Numbered from the stretch's first letter, positions 11,312-22,800 are shown. The stretch is 64,000 nt of DNA from Ligustrum vulgare (GCA_963555705.1 OY743174.1:61278234-61342233); one strand, 5' to 3'. Notes: generated by a model from the letters alone, not told the origin. Numbers and translations: made by a program.

Positions 11312-13435
11312 TGTGACGATCCCAAAACTCATCATTTAATAAATAGCATTTAATCGAATAATTGGGTAAATTTTAAAAATCTTAGCACGTAGAAGCTTCA
11401 GGTGTCGACACAAAACTGACCGAGGCTGCACAGCTCGGTGCCGACACGTAATGATCCAACCAACCTCTTTCCTTGAAATAACGTTTTAAAAGTATACTTG
11501 ACAAAAACATAAACCGACACATATGTATAGATTCTTAAAAATCTCTTACAACCGAGTTTTAAGAGGAGGTTACAAAATTACTCCAAATTTCTTCTTCCCT
11601 ATTTTAAAACAAAAACTAACCCTTGACAACAAACTTCTTTGCCGGGGAAATTATCAGACTATTCCATAGAAGTTCACATAGAAATGCGAACACAGAAACT
11701 GAGAGAGAGCAGGGAAGTTGCGATATGTCTGTTACGTATAGGTCCTCATCACAAACATATAATACTGTTCATCGATCGACAAAATCCACTCTAAGAGATG
11801 ACTTCCAAGTGATCAAAGTGCAGCATCTTCAAATTTGAAAACATGAAAAACATGAATTGATAATTCAATGAGTAATTCGATACACATGCAAGTATTTTTT
11901 TCAAAGTTATGATTTTAGGGCCCGATTATAGATTATCTCATCTATCCCCAAAGAGCTTAATAATTTACTCCACACAGATATCGATAAATGGCCATAATTA
12001 AAAACATGTTACTCGGGGATTCCATATCCCTTAGGGCTTCTACATCCTAGTCATCTTTCACCCTATTCAACTCCAACAAGGATATTAGATCACCATGTTG
12101 TTTCTCACAACCCTCGGAGTCACAAGGTGCTCCCGACATCATCAACATCGATATCACAACATTAAATTGATTATCGAGGGGCTATAGTTCAAATCTATAA
12201 TTATTACTTGAAAATGCTTCTTGTCTTGAATCATATCATATTCAATATCATCATCATCATTATGCATCAAAAGCATTTCATAAAATATCAACTTGCACAT
12301 TATGTAACATGTAAAGGGTGTATCAAATACTCACTGTTTTTGATGATTATATAATATCTATCAACCTGAAATTCATCAAATAACTTCATATCATGAACAG
12401 AACTAAAAATAAAGGGGATGTCTACATAGATATCGACACCATGTTCATCGTTCTTCGTTTGGTGTTGACACCAAATCTTCAGGTGTCAACACCAAGCTTA
12501 GTTTTAGAAAATGGAACTTGAATTCTTTTCCTCTTTTGATTCCTAATCAACATACTTTGACAACTATATTTGAAGAAACAGATTTAGGGATTAAAAGAAT
12601 GATTCAAACGAATTTAAAACTAACTTTGGCAAGAATTCAATTCCTAGAATATATGTATAAAAAGGGAGTTTTGACGCTGATTACCTTTTGTTATTAGTTT
12701 ATAATTTCAAAATATCATGTATTTATAGATTGGAAAGGGTGTAGGAATGAAGAGAATTTACGGTTGTATGGAATGAGACCCTTTCTTCACCGTTAAAAAT
12801 TGCTAATTGCCAAGCAGGAGGTGTTATTCTTTTACCATGCAAGGCTGGAGCTAAAAGATGGCATAAGGTGAGTAATAAGGTCTATAAAGGAAGTGGTGGC
12901 AGCTTAGACCTCCACCTCATGGCTGCTTAACCCAGATTTTCTCAATTTCAAGTAGCTGAGTTTGAGTCCCTTTTTGAGGTAGTAAATGAAGTCAAAATTG
13001 GGTATTTTTGGTACCATTTCAAAGTACTCATATATTACTTTCATATAAAATTTTCCTCGTAAGATTTGGATAATGGAAGAAGAAGTTATAGCATTCCTAA
13101 GATAGCCTCTCGAAACTGTCTTTTCGAGTCGTGAGGTTGAATAGCCAACTTTGAAAAATCGCCGAGGATTGTATAGTAGTCGGAACGACAAGCGGATTTC
13201 AGATTCTCAAAGTTCACTTCGAGTACTTATCCGTATATATAAGATATGCATTTATCCGAGGTTGGAAGAGGTCAAACAAATTTCCTAAAAATAGACGTAA
13301 AATCACCATTTTTATTTCTAACATAGGTTTCGTTTTCCTTTCCTAATTTCCTATAAATTTAAATAAAAATCCTAACATATATTTATTACGTAATAATGAG
13401 TAAATAAGGACATCATAATTTTTCGGATCGTTACA
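11312..13435. mobile_element. Solo LTR, about 2.1 kb
   Basis: The left tip TGTGACGATCC and right tip GGATCGTTACA are near-perfect terminal inverted repeats beginning TG and ending CA, the standard plan of an LTR. Related tips (TGTGACGACCC / GGTCGCTACA) bound the solo LTR at 27420-29948. Immediate flanks are ACGAT (11307-11311) and CTCAA (13436-13440), which do not match. This may mean recombination between two elements or erosion. No pol domain occurs inside, and the internal frames (e.g. 12904-13191 minus) have no recognisable domain. Confidence 0.7.
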
Positions 13436-14564
13436 CTCAACAGTGATTATGAATCATTTTCCCTCCCAAAGTCTCTGTTGACATTATAATTGGCCAGTTT
13501 TTTTGTTTGTTTGTTTGTATAGTTTCTCATTTTCAGAGTAGTCACTAAGTAGTGGATTATAAATGTAGTGGGTAGTTTCCAACCTATATTAGGATTCGTT
13601 TGCCACAGCTGTTGTAAATAGAACTTTTTATAGTATACCTTTTCTTAGTAGAGTTTTTTTTTTATTATTTTAAAAAGTGTTGTTAACCAAAATCAGTTAA
13701 CTGATTGGTTGTCACTCCAGAAAGCACTGTTAAGATTAAATTGATTGTTAGGCAACACAACTATAAAAGTGATTTCGTATAAACTAACACTTAATAATTA
13801 TATCTCATAGTTAACTAAAAATTTAATAATTATTTCACCTCAATTTTGAAATCTATATTGGAAAAAAAAAATTAATTCAGAAAATATAATATTTCACTAT
13901 TTTCAATAAATTCCATATTTTTATTAATTAATTACGAAAAAATATATTTTCAATTTATTTTCATAAGATATCATATTTTATTAATTAATGAATTATAATA
14001 TTTCAATATAGTTTTTCATAAGAGTTACAGAAAAAAATTTGTCAATAAATTTTATTTTATTAATTAATAAAATAAAATCCCGTATTAATCAATTAATATA
14101 TAATATTTCAATACGAGTTATGAAAAATAATATATTTTCAACATAATTCATATTTTATTAATTAATAAAATATAATTTCATATTAATCAATAAAATATAA
14201 TATTTCAATACGAGATATGAAAAATAATATATTTTCAACATATTTCAAATTTTATTAATTAATAAAATATATTTTCATATTAATCAATAAAATATTATAT
14301 TTTAATACGAATTATGGAAAATAAGATATTTCCAATAGCTTTCATAATAAGAATTACATATTTTAGTTTGTTTGTAAAAGTGCTTTTTGGAAAAGCTATA
14401 AATTTGAGCTTTTCTAAAAAAGATTAAAAATTTGTTTATCCAATTAAAATGCGCGTTCTCAATCACAACTAAATACCTATATTTTTTACTAAAAGTACTT
14501 TTAGATATTTCAAAAGCCCTACCAAACACACTTATTTCTCGCAAAAGTACTTTGTCTTGACTAA
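13436..14564. other. Very AT-rich intergenic stretch with internal repeats
   Basis: From about 13800 to 14330 a diverged unit of roughly 70-80 bp built around TTAATTAATAAAATATAATATT recurs several times in tandem. No gene. Confidence 0.5.
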
Positions 14565-15003
14565 TTTTGGGCACAAGGGCAAGCCCCCGAGTGACACAAG
14601 ATCAAGCAAAAATGCCCACAATTGTTCCTTAAAGCCTGGCCACATACTTCCTCCACAGGAATTGGTAAAATCCATGGATCTTGAGGCAGATCCTCAAGTT
14701 TTCCACAAAAAACAATAGTAGTTCTTGGGGGTTTCTGATTTGGGATACTCGACACGGCACTTTTGGCAGGGCCACACAATGGAGTTCTCATTGGGAATTG
14801 AAGCATGTAAGGTGGCGCGTGTGGGAGAGGGAAAAAGTAGTGGGAGGTGTAGGACCAGGTGGGTCAGTAAGCTTAATGTGTTCGAGACAGATGAGGCGAG
14901 AGCACCGGAGCAGAAGGATATTAAGAAAGATTGAATTTTCAGAGTCAAAGGAGAGTGGCGGAGATTGAGGCGGAGGGAGAGCGGTGGCCATTGAGATGGA
15001 CAT
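14565..15003 (-). pseudogene. NFXL2-like (NF-X1-type zinc-finger) 5' gene fragment
   Basis: Read on the minus strand, several frames give successive pieces of one plant NF-X1-like protein. The start is MATALPPPQSPPLSFDSE (14989 down), then KIQSFL and SGAL, then CLICLEHIKLTDP in another frame, then WPCQKCRVEYPKS and PKNYYCF, then CGKLEDLPQDPWILP and NNCGHFCLILCHSG, ending near CPKIS. This order (RING-like CLICLE, CPKCR, CGK.EDPP, CGHFCLLLCH) is that of NFXL2-type proteins, transcription-related regulators with repeated Cys-rich fingers. The frame changes at least twice and the copy stops after the first NF-X1 finger, so it is a broken fragment of a protein normally several hundred residues longer. 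No intron is evident, which would suit a retro-copied or transposon-captured fragment, but no donor can be shown here. Confidence 0.75.
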
Positions 15004-15880
15004 TTGGGAAAATCAGTAGTGTGATGTCTGAGGGTGGTTTTGACTTCTGTAGTTCAAAAAAGTTGCAATCTTTGCATGATGAAATAGGCTAATTGAAGTT
15101 GCATAAAAATTTAAAATGGTCACCGAACTTCAAAAGTTGAAGCAACGATTAATCCTAAACTCTTACGACAACGATCACTTGAGGTACAAATCGTTCAAAA
15201 TAAAAAATATAAATGACGAAAAGTGCAATTTTATGTCCAAAAATGAAATCACGAGAAAGCTCCATTTTTCATCATTCCCGACCATGACTATTGCTGCACG
15301 CCCCAGCAACTACTATCACAGGAAAAGGAGAGAGAAACTTCCCCCCAAACTGGTGCGATTGTGTGATTTCGAAGCCATTTCTATTTTAATTTGGACCATT
15401 TCCAGTTTATAAGAAGAATTTACAAAAAGATCTCTGAACCTAAACTCTCTAAATCAAATTGTGAATCAAATGCATTCTCAAACGCACTTCAACTGCTCAA
15501 CACAATTGTGCAAAATGCATTCGGGGTTTGAGTGCATGGAATATTAATTCCTCGGTACCAAATGAAGTTCTGCTCCAAGTGATTTTTGTTAAATTAAAAA
15601 TTTGTAATTAGCTAACATGATGATTGATAAGATGATATTTCAAGTTTTTTTTTTTTTTTTTAAACAAAAAGCTTCAATTGTTCATATTTTTACTATAAAA
15701 GGCCCCTGAACTTTCATAAATGATCAACTTTACCATTTTCAGTTTGATTTTTCCTAAGAACTATGGTTGTTTATGCACATAATAGATTTGTTACCCAAAT
15801 ATTTACTGGATAAAAAAAAGTTTGTTAGGAATTAGAGGAAGACTAATAGGAAATGAAATTTTGCTTTGTACTATCTTAAT
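15004..15880. other. Intergenic stretch
   Basis: No gene recognised; the 98-codon frame at 15116-15412 has no known motif. A T-run lies at 15644-15661. Confidence 0.45.
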
Positions 15881-15887
15881 TCTTTAT

Positions 15888-16162
15888 CAGACATCCAAGA
15901 GGTCTTATCCAATAAGTCTTACCTAGCCAAACCAGTAAAAGATGAGATTCAGCGCTATTGAGCTACTTGTGGGCAGTGGGTAGACTATCAATACATCACT
16001 ATCCATCTGTGATTCTTTACAATCATAAAAAGATCAAGGAAAACCAGCTGGTTTAGCACATGTATTTGATCCAAAGAGAATGATGGATGAATGCATTGTT
16101 GAATATGGCGAAGCTGCTTGTGCAAAATGGATTGGGGCTCATTGCAAATGCCTACGCGCATA
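15888..16162 (+). pseudogene. Unassigned coding-like relic
   Basis: Translation gives conceptual exon-like stretches such as DIQEVLSNKSYLAKPVKDEI, interrupted by a stop, then QWVDYQYITIHL, and after a one-base frame change GLAHVFDPKRMMDECIVEYG and ACAKWIGAHC. Composition and hydrophobic spacing look like real protein, unlike the surrounding AT-rich DNA. I do not recognise the family. Stops and frame changes argue for a decayed gene piece. Confidence 0.4.
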
Positions 16163-16548
16163 AGGCTTTAAGATTTCTGCAGAGCTTAACTTATGGAAAT
16201 TTGAGAACAATGAAAGTTTTGTATAATTAACTATTTGATTTGACTTTAAAGAAACGAACAAATTCTTTTGGGATTAACACACTAAATAAAACTAACATTC
16301 TCAAAATATCAAAATAAAGCTAGGTCAGTTTGTGCTAGCAATTCAAAACTAAAATTTTGTACACTCTTGATTTAGGACTCATGACATGCCTTTATTTTTG
16401 ATTTTCAGTATATTATACTTTATCAGTTGAATATGTTTGTGCATCGCACGGTGTAAAATTAGTTAAAGTTCAATGTTATGGTTAGAACTCAAAGTTGGAT
16501 CACAATCGTCTGATTTTTTTTCTAGAAACTTTTAATAGAAAATAATTT

Positions 16549-16703
16549 AGCCTCTCTTTGGCAATTTTTTTTTTTTTTAAACAATGAATGTGAGTTTTTT
16601 GAGATAAAATATTCAATTGAAAAGTAGTTTGAAAGATATGTGTTGTTAAAAAATAATTTGAAAAAATATATCGTTTATAAAAAAAGTTTACCAAACGGAG
16701 GCT
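16549..16703. mobile_element. Small MITE with CCAAA.C..AGGC ends
   Basis: Left AGCCTCTCTTTGGCAA and right TTTACCAAACGGAGGCT are inverted repeats around 155 bp of noncoding DNA. The same end type occurs at 19782-19887 and 56771-56950. No clear target duplication. Confidence 0.5.
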
Positions 16704-16889
16704 CACTCATAATTCTGGTTCGATAAATTTGTTGTAAGAAAAAAATTGTACACTACTTTAAAAATAGTAGGAAAAATTCACCAAGATATTGAAATCTTTA
16801 ATTATTAGATTAGATTTCTACCTCTCGTACCAAATGGGACCTTAACTTTGAATTATTGTTAAATAATAATCATTCCATTCCAAGAAGTC

Positions 16890-17090
16890 ATTAATATTAA
16901 TGAATAATAATACACAACGTGTTGGACCTTCCTTTCCATGTTTACTCTTATCTTTTTCACATTTATACACACACATACATACACATCCAGAGGCCATTCA
17001 ATATTAATGAATACACAACGCGTAGGACCTTCCTTTCCATGTTTATTCTTATCTTTTTCACATTTATACACACACATACATACACATATA
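16890..17090. repeat. 101-bp tandem duplication
   Basis: Two copies, offset 101 bp, of a segment containing GGACCTTCCTTTCCATGTTT and ending in a CACATACA run (16912 and 17013). They lie directly upstream of the RING gene start at 17163, in its presumed promoter or 5' leader. Confidence 0.85.
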
Positions 17091-17162
17091 TACACACACA
17101 AGCACATGAACTTAAATATCAACATTTCAATAACAAGAAACCTGCATAAAGAAATACTTTTC

Positions 17163-17591
17163 ATGGAGAAAATAGAGATTTCTGCAAGCAGTTTGAGTCC
17201 AGTTTTCTTTATCATCATCCTCTTCATTTGGTGTCTATATTTGAAGAAATTTCGTCCTCTAAATTGCCTTTCAGCCGCCATTTTTGACGCGAATGACAGC
17301 AAGAAAGAGGTTTATTCATACTGTGCTATATGTCTTAATGACATTCACGGCGGCGAGATGTGCCGGAAACTGCCGTAGTGCAACCACTGCTTCCACGTTG
17401 AGTGCATAGATGCATGGTTTAAGGGCAATTCAACATGCCCATTGTGCAGAAATCAAGTTTCTCAGCTTTCTTCTCTCCATGAAAATCAATGGAGATTTTT
17501 TTCTCAGATTATTCCATTTCTTGAGGATGTACTCAGAAAAATATGCAATCCCCTTAACGATGAGCTTACAACAATGTTGTGTGATTCTTAG
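17163..17591 (+). pseudogene. RING-H2 (ATL-type) E3 ubiquitin ligase with one in-frame stop
   Basis: From ATG 17163 to TAG 17589-17591, 143 codons, single exon. Residues about 10-28 form one membrane segment (SPVFFIIILFIWCLYL). A RING-H2 finger follows: CAIC, then C.H and FH, EC and CPLC with H2-type spacing. This membrane-plus-RING-H2 layout is that of ATL family E3 ligases, which pass ubiquitin from E2 to substrates at membranes. Codon 72 is TAG (17376-17378), exactly where ATLs usually have Lys or a similar residue in LPKCNH, so one A-to-T change explains it. Everything after the stop stays in frame and conserved, which suggests a recent loss, an allele or a sequence error. The truncated product would lack most RING ligands. 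I start at 17163 because upstream in-frame codons lie in the CACATACA repeat. Confidence 0.85.
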
Positions 17592-17663
17592 GTAATTTTA
17601 TCATAGAACTATTCATTGATTTTTATTTATTTCATAATGTTTTCGATTTCTCCCATTTGTGTA

Positions 17664-17967
17664 GAGATGACAATGGATCGGGTATGGGTTGAGTTTGCCA
17701 AACTCATACCCTACTCATTAAAGATTTACAACATCCATACATTACTCATATATATTCATTTAAGAATGGCAGATCGGGTGCGGGTCAGGGGTTGGATATG
17801 TGGGTCGGTTATGGATATTGTAGTAAAATCACACCCGACCCATACACATATCGGGTTTTAAAGTTTACCTTCATATCCTACCTACGAACTCATTTAGTCG
17901 GGTAATTCTTGCCCATTTATGTCGAGTCTTCAACGGGTATCGGGTCCGTGGATATTATTGTCATCCC
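17664..17967. mobile_element. hAT-type MITE
   Basis: The ends GAGATGACAAT and ATTGTCATCCC are terminal inverted repeats of the widespread plant hAT MITE type. They are flanked by 8-bp TTTGTGTA (17656-17663) and TATGTGTG (17968-17975), matching at 6 of 8. The interior has GGGT/ACCC-rich arms and no coding capacity. It starts about 70 bp after the RING gene. Confidence 0.7.
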
Positions 17968-17975
17968 TATGTGTG

Positions 17976-18469
17976 AGTGTATATATATGATAAATATATT
18001 GACATCACACTTTTTGTTAATCACACCACATTTTTAATTGCAATGAAGATCCTAAATTTTCCTTATTTTTACATATACTCTGTCAATTTTTATTTTTTAT
18101 ATATATAATTTTTAAATCATCAATTCTTTATTAATTTTCACATCTTATCTTTAAGGACGATTTTCGTCCAAAATATTTGTAAAAGTGGTGAAAAATACTT
18201 ATTTATCTCTTATACTTTTAAATAATTAAAATAAATAACTAATACAAAAGTTAAACAAAAATATTTGCACATCTTTTCAATGTAAATTAGTAGAATATTT
18301 GAATAGAAATAGTGATTAGAAACAAAATATGTTAATCAATCGAATGTTATGAATAAAAATGCAATGTAAAAATGTTGAGGACATAAGAGCAAAGTAAACA
18401 AATATTGAAGTTCTTTTTTGCAATTAAAATTTGGTGTAAATATAAAAAAAATTTCCTGACACATGGGAC

Positions 18470-18471
<2 letters not shown>
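17976..18471. other. AT-rich spacer with diverged dispersed repeat
   Basis: 17984-18330 resembles the repeat at 26070-26400 (CACCACATTTTT, TTTTCGTCCAAAATATTTGT). No gene. Confidence 0.4.

Positions 18472-18531
<60 letters not shown>
18472..18531. repeat. (AT)n microsatellite
   Basis: About 30 AT units, roughly 180 bp beyond the CER1-like stop codon. Confidence 0.95.
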
Positions 18532-18535
<4 letters not shown>

Positions 18536-18709
18536 CTCTATAACTTCGTTATATTGATCTTGAGGGCGTGTAGAAGACAAAGTTATGAATTTGTTGCGTT
18601 ACCAAATAGTAGGTCCAATGACATAGGAAATGGGAAATGTAGCACATGCTATTCGAAACAAGGAGATCAATGCCCTGAAGAGTGCAACTATTTGGGTATG
18701 TTGAATTAA

Positions 18710-21700
18710 TTATGCCGAAAACTTTAAAGGTCGAAACCCGTTTTTAAGGCTGGCTTGCCAAATTTTATCGATGTCGAACAAAGTTTCCCCGCACTCGTTC
18801 ACGTTCCACCCTTCTAAGGCATGCACAATCCCAGCTACGCGCGAAGCACTCATAACTTTTCTTGGCAACCAATTCTGTATGAAGTGTTCCACATGAATCA
18901 AAAGTCCGGGCATCATGGATGATAGTTCAAGAAATAATAGAGATGGAACATTGAAGTGGCTGACCTCACAAGAATTCAAATTTTCGAGCGACGGTGGAGC
19001 CACCATAGCCGGAGTATAATGGTAGTAGGCGTCATTACGCGCTTTCTTGGGAGGAAACTTCGAGAATGGGACGAACAATGTTCCTTTTGGCGCCATTATT
19101 TGTTCTTCTTCAGTCAGTTCATCTCCAACTAGCCATATCTACCATCAATCCATCATCATTCGACACAATTCAACAGGTACAAATATTAACCAAAGCATAA
19201 ATTGAGGAAGAAATGTTTACCTTCTGAGTATAGCTTTTTGAGAGTACCACTTTACACTGAGACTTTACAGCTAGTTTAAGCTCCTCATACTCATTTTCAC
19301 ACAATGCACTCACCTGATTTAAACTATCACTTGTTAAAGATTATGAGAGAATTAATAAAAGAATGGTCAAGTAGTCGTGTTTGGTAAGTTGTACTGGATA
19401 TGACTAGACTGGACATGATTAAGGAAAAGCGTCGTGTAATAAAAATTTCATTTTTCCAATGTAATCTTGCCGAGTTCAAGTATATATTAACCGCCTTATC
19501 AGTGGACGTCTTGAACTCAACTCCAATATTCGGATCAAAGTAAGTAAGTTTTTAAACATACCTGGATACCCTTTTGGCACAAAGCAACTACAATGGAGTA
19601 AGCAACCTTGGAGAGCTTGCCTCTGAAGAGCACTTCTTTTGTTCCTTTTGGAATGCTATTAAGAACAATAGCAACAACCAAACTACTTCCATCTACCACC
19701 TTAATATTTAGCTGAGGGTGCTTTTCTATGTAAATTGCGCCGTTTCTATTAAGTTCTTCACCCTGCAAATATTAGGACTTAGCCTCCGTTTGACACATTT
19801 TACCAAACCATTTTTCAACCACATATTTTGCCTCGAAAATGATCATATTCCTTGTTTATAAATAAAAATCTTTTACCAAACAGAGGCAATACAAAGTTGT
19901 GAATTTTCTAGCAAAAACTCATTACGAAACTTCTTTCTTTTTCGAGAAAGGGTAAAACAAAAGATAATGTAGATCAAGTACTGCAAAAACTTGCCTGGTT
20001 GAGTAGACCTAAACTTAACACCTTGGCGCTTCGTGCTTCTGCTTCGAGTATGGCTTCTTCAATCAATCCATTAATAGCTTCAATTTTCCATTTAGCAAGA
20101 TACTATAAAACCATGTAATTTACAAGTCATATAACCATATTCTCTTTGAAATTACCAGTAAAATAATCAGATGGAAATTCTTGCCTGCACATTGTATCTT
20201 GGAATTGCCCACAACTGCAATCTGAGTTTCTCCAAGGAATTTCTCTCTACGATAAACGAGCATCCGCATATAAGATTAAGCACGACGGACAACCATGTTA
20301 TTGGCCACATTAACCACCACATGTACCATTTGGAGTTATGAGGTTTAGAAGCAAAAGAAGCAAATCCAATTTGGAGGTGAAAAATGGATTCTGGTGTTGT
20401 TAGATGCGTTAAATGTACCACATCAGGAATATCTTCCTTCCTTCCTAGTGAAGTTTCATGCAATTCATCACTGGACTTGTCCATTGTACCATAAATGTAG
20501 TCATAGATTGGCATGAACAATGAATAATTTGTCCTGAATTGTGTGTGATGCAAAGAATGGAACCTACAATCAAAGCATCAAAATTTTCATCAAATAACAA
20601 TTTAAAACTCATTTTTCAAGTCAATGATCCAAAGTTTTTAGCCAAAAGTTTCATTATGTTATTCCCTCTATCCAGTGAATATAGACTTGCTCATATATAT
20701 TTTCACATAGATCAAGAAATGTTAATTAATATGATTGAAAAAGTAAATTTTACACTCATTTTTCCTAATATACCATTATTCAATACTTGCTCATTAATAA
20801 CAAAGCACATTAAATAATAGCATATTAGGAAACGAGAAAATTAAATGCCAACTAAGTAGAATATAATTTGGGACAAACAAATAAGGAATACAAATCCATC
20901 TTTATTGGATGGAGGGAGGGAGTACCTAACTTCATGCGTTTCATAGATGGTCATTATGCCAAAAAGTTTCATTATGTTATTTAACTTACATGTGTGATGT
21001 GTTTCATAGATAGTCATTTGTTTATGTATGTTTGTTGGGTTGACATAAAATGTAATAAGACATTATAGTTATCTGTCAATTATGCTTCCTACTACACTGT
21101 TATGTCAACTATTTCGTTAGTCAAAATTATGGATATGGATAGAATGACCACATTGCCATAGATGATCAACGTTCTCAAAATAACAAGTTCTTTTTTTGAA
21201 ACAAAAGGATTTTCATTACGCAAGATCGGCATGAACTGTCGAAGAGATAAACTGGGAATTATGCTACATTCCCCTCGACGTTCACCCCGTGGATGACCCC
21301 CTACTCACATGAGTGTGGGGACCACACACTGCGGGCTCCACACCCATGTGAGTGGGGGGTCATCCCCGGGGTGAACGTCGAGGGGAGTATAGCATTGCCC
21401 ATAAACTGGACATGTCCAGAGGACGAAAAACGAGAAGCAAAAGCAAAAGCAAAAGCAAAAGAAGCAAGTTCGTGGCCCCACACGGGGAATAAAATGATCA
21501 AAAGTAAAACAACATCACGTAAGATAGCAACATAACATTGAATAAGAATGAACAGAGCAGTATTAAAATTTTGACAAATATTGAAACTTACGAGGGCGTA
21601 TATGTGAGGTATTTGAGAGGAGGAAAAATGGAGAAAAGCCGTTTAGGAATGAGCTCAAAGTTGCAATGTCCCATATTGTTCATGAGATCAATGTAGGTAA

Positions 21701-22715
21701 TGTAACCAAAGAGAGATGCCGCAGATGCAGTATTAGTCAACACAGTTGTAAGCATTGGAATTGCGAATAGCAGAAAATATGCTACGTGCTCCGCAAATGG
21801 ATGAATAACAGCTGCCAATAATAAAAGTAGTAACAAATTAAATTAATAAAATTATAATGGATATATCATTTTTTCTCTCCAGTTTTTAACCTCAGAAAAA
21901 CCCAAATAATACCCATTAGAAATAAAATTCCATTTATTTTAGCCGTCAAACGGACAAAATCACATTATTTTAACAAAAATGGGTAGAAGATAGATAGTAT
22001 CTTTCTCACATGAAATTGGCTCGGTGACAATGGAGGAGTGGTGGTGCGAATGGTATCGAGAGTAGAGATAGTGGTGGTGCAATGCTCTGTGCAGCCAGTA
22101 ATACAGATACTCCACCGCCCCGGCATGAAGCAACATTGTCGCGATTATACCTTCGGTCCTCCAAATTGGCAGCCTGGAAGCTCGATCCAGTGTCGTATTA
22201 AAAAAATAGAACAAAAGTCCGTTCAATAGAATTTGATCGTCCCAATTGGTTTCTCTATCAACTTGTTCAAATTCGATGCTCTTATCAACAATTCTATTGT
22301 TGCCTTTGGCGGTTCTATGACGCGAAAATGAGATCCATATTTGGTTGTGTAACGCCCTCCACAACAAAAATGGTGTTATCGTAATGTTGAGGTAGTCGAT
22401 CTCGCTTTTCTCTTTTGTTGCTAATCCGTAAATGGAGTGAATTACCCACGGACTCAATATTACGTACTGAAAAACACAACACGAAAATTACGTAACATTA
22501 TTATGTTAGAGAACGGAGGCATCATGCATTTTTTCAATAAGGTTCCGAGACATGTTTGGTACGTTGTACTAAATAAGACGATGCGTTCTCTTCTAAGGTT
22601 TTCTAAATCATAAAGAATAAGGAAAGTAATTATAAATAATAAATTTGTTTAGTACCTTAAAACTTCCGAGCTTCTTCCATGGCCAGTCAGTGAGGAAGCC
22701 AGGTCTTGTGGCCAT
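18710..22715 (-). CDS. CER1: CER1-like very-long-chain aldehyde decarbonylase (alkane-forming)
   Basis: Nine exons read from splice signals: 22715-22656, 22466-22010, 21811-21592, 20563-20185, 20102-19995, 19762-19562, 19313-19221, 19138-18965, 18874-18710. They join in frame to 618 residues, close to the usual ~625. The start MATRPGFLTDWPW is the family's N-terminus. The fatty-acid-hydroxylase-type di-iron histidines are H146xxxHH, H159xxHH and H248xxHH, between membrane segments. The C-terminal WAX2-type domain ends with HALEGW and FRPL. CER1 acts in the ER with CER3 to make odd-chain alkanes of the cuticular wax from very-long-chain acyl-CoA. NWLPRK sits at an exon start here, so the 90-bp segment 18964-18875 is taken as an intron, although it is open in frame. 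Introns 4 and 5 have GC donors (CAG/GCAAG). The longest intron (20564-21591) holds a Stowaway MITE and a foldback. All key residues are present; it looks functional. Symbol is by similarity; several paralogues exist in plants. Confidence 0.93.
19782..19887. mobile_element. Small MITE in CER1-like intron 5
   Basis: Inverted ends GCCTCCGTTTGACA and TTTACCAAACAGAGGC, 106 bp, in the intron between exons 5 and 6. End type shared with 16549-16703. Confidence 0.5.
20662..20922. mobile_element. Stowaway-type MITE in CER1-like intron 3
   Basis: Ends TTCCCTCTATCC and GGATGGAGGGAGGGAG are inverted and close to the Stowaway consensus CTCCCTCCGTCC. TA dinucleotides flank it at 20660-20661 and 20923-20924, the Tc1/mariner target duplication. 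Confidence 0.75.
21261..21395. mobile_element. GC-rich foldback (hairpin) in CER1-like intron 3
   Basis: Two inverted arms of nearly 60 bp, starting ATGCTACATTCCCCTCGACG and ending CGTCGAGGGGAGTATAGCAT, around a short loop near 21320-21335. Only scattered mismatches. It is much richer in GC than the rest of the intron, and folds on transcription of either strand. No target duplication is clear. Confidence 0.75.
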
Positions 22716-22800
22716 TTTTGGCTCTTCAGTTCTCACTCTTTTTCAGTCAGAAGCTATCTTATTAAAGGGTCTTATTATATATAGGTGGTAGGAAGGGGAA
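22716..22800 (-). promoter_or_regulatory. CER1-like core promoter
   Basis: On the minus strand a TATATATAA box (plus 22775-22783) lies about 60 bp before the ATG at 22715. The leader between is short and has no upstream ATG that I can see. Regulatory boxes further out were not identified. Confidence 0.55.

Noticed and set aside
16919..17302. Frames overlapping the RING gene upstream on both strands
   Set aside because: Driven by CACATACA repeats; the RING gene start at 17163 is supported by the membrane segment following it.
18347..18580. Minus-strand frame with alternating Ile-Tyr
   Set aside because: Produced by the (AT)n microsatellite.
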